A DNA stretch of 64,000 bases from Pseudomonadota bacterium. GTDB lineage: Bacteria; Desulfobacterota; Desulfobulbia; Desulfobulbales; JAGXFP01. The notes under the pieces are model-generated. The model did not search any database. It had not been told where the DNA came from and was given only the letters and a program-made list of their open reading frames with translations. Positions 59,196-64,000 of the stretch are shown piece by piece. A program made the position numbers and the translations under genes. Position 1 is the stretch's first letter. The number at the start of each line of letters is the position of its first letter. The DNA is taken from contig JAHJAA010000043.1 of NCBI GenBank assembly GCA_018814305.1, positions 1 to 64,000 on the forward strand. Direction: 5' to 3'.

Positions 59196-60254
59196 ATGAA
59201 GGGGAAAACGCTTCTTTTTAAGGATGATCTGTTTCTGGCCCATGATCCGGGCTTCACCCATCCTGAATGCCCCGATCGATTGAATGCGATTTATTCAGCA
59301 TTGATCGGGCTTGAGTCCAATGTTGACCTCTCCTTTTCGGTGCCGGTTTCGGCGGATCAGTCAACCTTAGGTTTGGTGCATACCCCGTCGTATATTCAAA
59401 TGGTGGCAGCGACCGCCGGGAAGCCTTTTGAAAGTCTTGATCCGGACACCAAGACATCGGCCCGGTCATATGATGCGGCTTGTCTTGCTGCCGGTTCCGT
59501 GGTGGAGGGGGTTCGGTTGATTGCCTCCGGCCAGGCCCGCAATGGCTTCGCTTTGGTTCGCCCTCCGGGACATCATGCCGAGGCCGATCGGGCCAAGGGC
59601 TTCTGCCTGTTCAATAATGTCGCGGTGGGGGCGGCCTACGGATTAAAAAAAGTCGGCCTTAAAAAGATTCTGATTATCGATTGGGATCTCCACCACGGCA
59701 ACGGGACCCAACATAGTTTCTATGAAATGGATCAGGTATTGTATTTTTCCATCCATCAGTATCCCTTTTATCCCGGCACTGGCGCCATGCATGAAATCGG
59801 ACGCGGGGAAGGTCTTGGCTATACGGTAAACGTACCTTTCGCAGGCGGGCAGAACGATCAGGCTTACCTCGCTGTTTTTAATGATATTCTGCTGCCTATC
59901 GCCCGACAGTACCAACCGGAAATGATCCTGGTTTCAGCCGGATATGATATTTACTACGGTGATCCCCTCGGTTCCATGGCTGTGAGTGAGGCTGGGTTCA
60001 GTGCAATGACCCGACTCCTCGTCAATCTGGCAGAAGAACTGTGTGGTGGTAGACTCATGCTTACCCTTGAGGGGGGCTATGATCTCGAGGGTTTAAAAAC
60101 TGGGGTTATCGCCACCATCAATGAACTGGTCGGGAAGAACACTGGCGGACCTTCTTCTGAACTTTTAGAGTCGGCTTTTGGTCAACCCGGGTGCCCCGGT
60201 CTGGAAGCCCTGAAGATGATTAGGCAGGTCTTTAAGGATCACTGGACGTTTTAA
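59196..60254 (+). CDS. HDAC-superfamily deacetylase (acetoin utilization/HDAC-like)
   Basis: The 352-residue protein is a second HDAC-fold enzyme: HPECPDRLNAI, RPPGHHAEADRAKGFCLFNNVA, IDWDLHHGNGTQ, SAGYDIYYGDPLGSM with the zinc Asp and LTLEGGYD with the catalytic Tyr. It resembles class II-type HDAC/AcuC-like proteins, distinct from the acetylpolyamine type at 4120. Substrate unknown. A short AAGG precedes the ATG. A strong palindrome follows the stop. Confidence 0.9.
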   Translation: MKGKTLLFKDDLFLAHDPGFTHPECPDRLNAIYSALIGLESNVDLSFSVPVSADQSTLGLVHTPSYIQMVAATAGKPFESLDPDTKTSARSYDAACLAAGSVVEGVRLIASGQARNGFALVRPPGHHAEADRAKGFCLFNNVAVGAAYGLKKVGLKKILIIDWDLHHGNGTQHSFYEMDQVLYFSIHQYPFYPGTGAMHEIGRGEGLGYTVNVPFAGGQNDQAYLAVFNDILLPIARQYQPEMILVSAGYDIYYGDPLGSMAVSEAGFSAMTRLLVNLAEELCGGRLMLTLEGGYDLEGLKTGVIATINELVGKNTGGPSSELLESAFGQPGCPGLEALKMIRQVFKDHWTF

Positions 60255-60770
60255 AAATATGCGAATCGTACGAGCCTTTTGCAAAAGACTCGTACGATTC
60301 GCGGCCCTAATTGGCGGCTTCCCCAGCAACCCTCTCCAAAAATCGTTCCCGCAGGCATCGCGTTGAACGTATCCTTCCGGTTGATTTTCCTTAAGCTCCA
60401 TTCCAGACGATTTATTATTGAAGAATTGTTGCTCCGGTAAAAAAGGTTCGGGATGGCTAAGAAAATAAGGATATACAATGGGTAGTGTCCTTCCCTGGGA
60501 AAGGTCATGTATCTGGTTGGTTAGGTGAGTAATTATCCATCATGATCTAAGTAAGCGGGAAATTTCCCAGACCCTCAAGAATTAATCTGTTGAATTGCTT
60601 GTTCCCCTTTCGATATACTTTTTTAAAGATGCAAGATCAGTAATTATTCTATTTTGCCAATGGGGCTTTTTCCCCCGGCGAGCATGATTGAATAAAAAAA
60701 ATTCGGCATAATTACAAGCCGATTGTAACCTGACGCGACATCAATCGGGTCCGGTGGGGTGCCACTTCCT
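60255..60770. other. intergenic with a palindrome
   Basis: About 500 bases separate the HDAC-like gene from the next + strand gene. The 14-bp palindrome at 60261-60302 is the only clear structure. A promoter for the HD-GYP gene is expected near its right end, but I see no consensus. Confidence 0.5.
60261..60302. terminator. strong stem-loop after the HDAC-like gene
   Basis: GCGAATCGTACGAG (60261-60274) and CTCGTACGATTCGC (60289-60302) are perfect 14-bp arms with a 14-base loop. On + there is no T tract after it; on the minus strand ATATTTTTAAAA follows. It could end the HDAC-like gene transcript or be a paired operator. Confidence 0.6.
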
Positions 60771-61838
60771 ATGACGATCAAGGCAAAAATACTGATCACT
60801 GATGATGATCATCTGGTTCGTGAAGCGGTGGTCAAGATCCTTCAAATGTTTGGGTATGAGGTGGAGGCTGCCTCCAGCGGAGAGGAAGCTTTGGACCTGC
60901 TGAGGGCTGATTTTGATGCCATCATCCTTGATATCAATATGCCGGGGATGGATGGTTTTGAAACCATGGCGGCGATCAAAGAGAAGGACTACGGAATTCC
61001 TGTGTTGTTTCTCACCGGGGCAGGTTCCATGGAGTATGCTGTAAAGGCGATTAATCTTGGGGCCTATGATTTTATCTCAAAACCCATCGAAGATCTTGAT
61101 CTTTTCAATGTTAAAATCCATCGGGCCGTGGAAAAGAGGATGTATGTCCAGCAGGAACGGGTCTATAAGGAAAAGCTTGAGATAGAGGTCAGAAATAAGA
61201 CTCGGGAGTTGGCTGAAAAGAATGTGCTCCTGGAGGAATACAGTAATAGTCTTGAGGTTTCGGCGGTCAACACCATCACCACTCTGCAAGTCGCATTGGA
61301 AGAAAAGGATCAGTATACCGCTGGTCATACCACCAGAGTTACCGAGTATTCCTCCCTGATTGCCAAGGCAATGCAGGTTTCTTCCGATGATTTAGCGGTG
61401 TTGCAGCGGGCCTGTCGGATGCATGACATCGGCAAGCTGGTGATTGATAACAGTTGTATTAGAAAGCCTGGCCCCTTGACCGATGAAGAGTGGCAGTTAG
61501 TACGAAAACATCCCGAGATCGGTCAAAATATTATAAAACCCCTGGGGTTTCTTGGTCGGGAAGGGGAGATTGTCCGGCATCACCATGAACGACTTGATGG
61601 GAAAGGCTATCCCGATGGGATCAGTGGTGATGACATCTGTCATCTGACCAGGATCATTACGGTGGCCGATAGTTTTGATGCCATGACCTCGAAGCGGAGC
61701 TATAAGACCAATATGAGCCGCCAGGAAGGCATTGACGAGTTAAGGCGTTGTGTCGGGACCCAGTTTGATCCAGGTGTGGTTAAGGTTTTTGCCGAGGTTT
61801 TAAGTAAGTCGAAACAGACCCGGGTCGAGGCCTTGTGA
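60771..61838 (+). CDS. response regulator c-di-GMP phosphodiesterase (REC-HD-GYP)
   Basis: The 355-residue protein has a receiver domain (about 5-120; ILITDDDHLVREA, phospho-Asp in IILDINMPGMDG, Lys in ISKPIED), a coiled-coil linker (about 130-175) and an HD-GYP domain with HD in RMHDIGKLVI and HHHERLDGKGYPDG. It hydrolyses c-di-GMP and probably opposes the cyclases in this window. The ATG at 60771 lies about 10 bases after GGTGGGG; the GTG at 60759 is too close. Confidence 0.93.
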   Translation: MTIKAKILITDDDHLVREAVVKILQMFGYEVEAASSGEEALDLLRADFDAIILDINMPGMDGFETMAAIKEKDYGIPVLFLTGAGSMEYAVKAINLGAYDFISKPIEDLDLFNVKIHRAVEKRMYVQQERVYKEKLEIEVRNKTRELAEKNVLLEEYSNSLEVSAVNTITTLQVALEEKDQYTAGHTTRVTEYSSLIAKAMQVSSDDLAVLQRACRMHDIGKLVIDNSCIRKPGPLTDEEWQLVRKHPEIGQNIIKPLGFLGREGEIVRHHHERLDGKGYPDGISGDDICHLTRIITVADSFDAMTSKRSYKTNMSRQEGIDELRRCVGTQFDPGVVKVFAEVLSKSKQTRVEAL

Positions 61839-61960
61839 CAACGGGTCAGGCCTCTTCTTGTTTTTGTCGTTTCATTCCCAATAATCAATTAATTTTCATG
61901 GTGTCCGCGGAGCCAAAGAGTCATTGACTTGACGGTTGATTTACGGTAATTCTTTGCCCC

Positions 61961-62245
61961 ATGAAGATAACAACCGATGAAGTGAAATATGTTGCGGCTC
62001 TGGCCCGGTTAGATCTTGGGCACGAGGAGGCCGAGGCCATGACCGGCCAACTGGATCGGATTCTGGCCTATATTGATACCCTCAATGAGTTGGATACCAG
62101 CCAGGTTGAGCCGACCACCCATGCCATCTCGGTGATCAATGCTTTTCGCGAGGATGAGTTGCAGGAGTCATTGCCGCGAGAACTGGCCCTGGTCAATGGC
62201 CCGGACCAGAACGGTGAGGCTTTTGTGGTGCCGAGGATTATTTGA
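61961..62245 (+). CDS. gatC: Asp-tRNA(Asn)/Glu-tRNA(Gln) amidotransferase subunit C
   Basis: The 94-residue protein has the GatC pattern VKYVAALARLDLGHEEAEAM, LDRILAYIDTLNELDTSQVEPTTHA and FREDE. It wraps GatA and stabilises the GatCAB complex, which transamidates Glu-tRNA(Gln) or Asp-tRNA(Asn). The start has little ribosome binding site. gatA follows on + after about 230 bases. Confidence 0.95.
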   Translation: MKITTDEVKYVAALARLDLGHEEAEAMTGQLDRILAYIDTLNELDTSQVEPTTHAISVINAFREDELQESLPRELALVNGPDQNGEAFVVPRII

Positions 62246-62357
62246 TTTCAGCTGAGTGGTCCGTCGGAAGAATAACTGGAAAGCTCCCAACGATGCCCTG
62301 CCCCTGATGATCGACAAAGTGGATTAGTCGTATTTGTGATTCCTTGAGTCATACTCA

Positions 62358-62388
62358 CCACTCGTTCTGGGTGGCTCGGTTTTTTATG
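62358..62388 (+). terminator. possible terminator between gatC and gatA
   Basis: A 6-bp stem CCACTC/GGGTGG (one G-U) at 62358-62374 is followed by CTCGG and TTTTTT. It is weaker than the next hairpin. Confidence 0.5.
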
Positions 62389-62394
62389 GATTAA

Positions 62395-62430
62395 AGCGGA
62401 TCTCAACTCATTAGGGATCCGCTCTTTTTA
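62395..62430 (+). terminator. terminator between gatC and gatA
   Basis: AGCGGATC (62395-62402) pairs with GATCCGCT (62416-62423), an 8-bp stem with a 13-base loop, followed by CTTTTT. With the hairpin just before it, this should limit transcription from gatC into gatA. Confidence 0.75.
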
Positions 62431-62476
62431 TGGTGGCCCGCCTGTATCGTGATCGGTGACGGGAAGGAGAGAGAAT

Positions 62477-63937
62477 ATGGATTTACATACATTAACCATT
62501 CATCAACTCCATGAGAGACTTGATCGGGGTGAGGTGACTTCGGTTGAAGCAACCGAGGCTGTCTTTGGCAGGATTGATCAGGTGGAGGGCAAGGTTGGGG
62601 CCTATATTACGTTGAACCGGACTGAGGCCATGGTTCAGGCTGAAGCTGCGGATCAGCGTCGGGCCGCAGGAGACGGGGGGGCACTCTGTGGAATTCCCCT
62701 TGGATTGAAGGATATCGTCTGTACCAAGGGATTAAAAACCACCTGTGGCTCAAAAATTCTTGAGTCGTTTGTCCCTCCCTATGATGCCACGGTGGTCAAG
62801 AAATTAAAGGATGCGGGGGCGGTGATCATTGGGAAACTCAGCATGGACGAATTCGCCATGGGCTCGTCCAATGAGACCTGTGCCTTCGGTACTCCGAAAA
62901 ATCCCTGGGATCTGGCTCATATTTGTGGAGGTTCCAGCGGAGGTTCCGCCGCAGCCTTAGCTGCCGATGAATGTATTGCGGCCATCGGTTCCGATACCGG
63001 AGGCTCTATTCGGCAACCTGCCTCCCACTGCGGAGTTGTGGGGATGAAACCAACCTATGGCCGGGTTTCACGCTATGGGCTCCTCGCCTACGCCTCTTCT
63101 TTGGATCAACTTGGTCCCATGACCAAGGATGTTCGTGATTGCACCTTGATGCTGCAGACGATGAGTGGCTATGATCCCCGTGATTCGACCTCGGTGAACT
63201 GCCCGGTGCCTGATTATTCGGCAGCTCTTACTCAAGGGGTGAAGGGCCTCAAGGTCGGTGTCCCTAAAGAATACTTCGGGGAAGGGTTGGATTCGGAGGT
63301 TGAACAGGCGGTGCGTTCCGGGATCCGTTTATTGGAGGAAGCCGGAGCGGAAATCTGCCAGGTTTCCCTGCCCCATACTGATTACGGCGTGGCTGCCTAT
63401 TACATCATCGCTCCAGCCGAGGCCAGTTCGAATCTGGCGCGGTATGACGGGGTCCGCTTCGGCTATCGGCATCAAGAGGCCGAGTCTTTGCTTGATCTCT
63501 ATTGCAAGTCCAGATCGGGCGGCTTTGGCAGTGAGGTCAAACGGCGTATTATGATCGGGACCTATGCTCTCTCCTCGGGGTATTACGATGCCTATTATAA
63601 AAAGGCGCTCCAGGTCCGCACCCTGATCGTCCAGGATTTTCTTGAGGCCTTTAAGCAGTGTGACGTCCTGGTCTCCCCGGTCTCGCCTTTTCCAGCCTGG
63701 CGGATCGGAGAGAAAATTGATGATCCTCTCAGTATGTATCTTTCCGATGTCCTGACCATCCCTTCCAACCTGGCCGGGGTGCCCTGTATGTCAGTTCCCT
63801 GCGGATTCAGCGGGGCTGGGCTGCCCATCGGCCTGCAAATTCAGGCCGCCCATTTTGCGGAAGAAAAGATCCTGCAAGTGGCCGCAGTCCTGGAGAATGA
63901 ACTTGGCGTCGTAGGAAAAAAACCATCACTTGTTTAA
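62477..63937 (+). CDS. gatA: Asp-tRNA(Asn)/Glu-tRNA(Gln) amidotransferase subunit A
   Basis: The 486-residue amidase has the catalytic triad: Lys in LGLKDIVC, cis-Ser in [13 protein letters not shown] and nucleophile Ser in [12 protein letters not shown], with [17 protein letters not shown]. It releases ammonia from glutamine for GatB. The ATG at 62477 follows AGGAG; the frame from 62456 adds non-family residues. Confidence 0.97.
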   Translation: MDLHTLTIHQLHERLDRGEVTSVEATEAVFGRIDQVEGKVGAYITLNRTEAMVQAEAADQRRAAGDGGALCGIPLGLKDIVCTKGLKTTCGSKILESFVPPYDATVVKKLKDAGAVIIGKLSMDEFAMGSSNETCAFGTPKNPWDLAHICGGSSGGSAAALAADECIAAIGSDTGGSIRQPASHCGVVGMKPTYGRVSRYGLLAYASSLDQLGPMTKDVRDCTLMLQTMSGYDPRDSTSVNCPVPDYSAALTQGVKGLKVGVPKEYFGEGLDSEVEQAVRSGIRLLEEAGAEICQVSLPHTDYGVAAYYIIAPAEASSNLARYDGVRFGYRHQEAESLLDLYCKSRSGGFGSEVKRRIMIGTYALSSGYYDAYYKKALQVRTLIVQDFLEAFKQCDVLVSPVSPFPAWRIGEKIDDPLSMYLSDVLTIPSNLAGVPCMSVPCGFSGAGLPIGLQIQAAHFAEEKILQVAAVLENELGVVGKKPSLV

Positions 63938-63949
63938 AAGGAAAGTCCC

Positions 63950-64000
63950 ATGAAGCTCCATGTCCCAGATGCTATCCGCACCCTGATCCCTTACCCCCCC
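63950..64000 (+). CDS. hisC: histidinol-phosphate aminotransferase, 5' part (partial)
   Basis: The first 17 codons (MKLHVPDAIRTLIPYPP) match the HisC N-terminus, which also starts MKLxVPxxIRxLxPY. AAGGA precedes the ATG at 63950. The window ends inside the gene, so this rests on the N-terminus only. It is 12 bases after gatA. Confidence 0.7.
   Translation, partial: MKLHVPDAIRTLIPYPP

Overview
The window is bacterial chromosome, dense with genes on both strands. The set is Gram-negative: lptA-lptB-rpoN, a BamE-like lipoprotein, an Slt-type lytic transglycosylase and rpsA-sppA-HU. It also carries many c-di-GMP and two-component proteins, a heme-binding sensor, a radical SAM-ArsM fusion and a MtaD-type deaminase. 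This mix and a GC content near the low fifties suggest Desulfobacterota, perhaps Desulfobulbales. That assignment is inference from gene content; no rRNA is present to confirm it.

Region 1-8500 is accessory. It holds a truncated katG beside a run of hairpins. Next is a three-gene + strand cluster: an AblB-like beta-lysine acetyltransferase, a fusion of a D-Ala-D-Ala-ligase-like ATP-grasp with a P1 (DmpA/BapA-type) peptidase, and an acetylpolyamine-amidohydrolase-like deacetylase. After it come a lipoprotein with ten cysteine modules, a small orphan protein and a toxin-antitoxin pair whose toxin is frameshifted. The cluster at 995-5133 is my best candidate for an undescribed pathway, making and breaking acylated beta-amino-acid or polyamine conjugates.

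Region 8500-31600 is core metabolism: tRNA-Phe, a very acidic zinc-ribbon protein, a BamE-like lipoprotein, pcm and a DedA-like protein, then mtaD with a spermidine-synthase-like protein, tRNA-Leu and pgsA. A long minus-strand run follows, reading argB-argD-argF-argG-argH, an FN3 lipoprotein, lysA-dapF-dapA-dapB-folK, a YHS-domain protein, fsa and a lytic transglycosylase. It joins arginine and lysine/diaminopimelate synthesis. argC and argJ are not here. Divergent from argB lie lptA-lptB-rpoN (LPS export and sigma-54).

Region 33000-47200 is mostly minus strand: a histidine phosphatase, a histidine kinase with a response regulator-TPR protein, guaB-guaA with a Ppx/GppA protein, a YciO-type protein (plus strand), rpsA-sppA-HU, a response regulator-GGDEF protein, a Nudix hydrolase and a 5'-nucleotidase-like HAD protein. 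A 194-bp MITE-like element follows.

Region 47800-64000 holds a FabK/nitronate-monooxygenase-like flavoprotein, pcnB-bioB-bioF, mutM, a GYF-RDD membrane protein and the radical SAM-ArsM fusion. Next come 5-formyl-THF cyclo-ligase, a heme-GGDEF sensor, a second HDAC-family protein, a response regulator-HD-GYP protein, gatC, gatA and the start of hisC. Three proteins (two GGDEF, one HD-GYP) make or degrade c-di-GMP. Two inverted-repeat elements, one with a solo end elsewhere, point to small non-autonomous mobile sequences.
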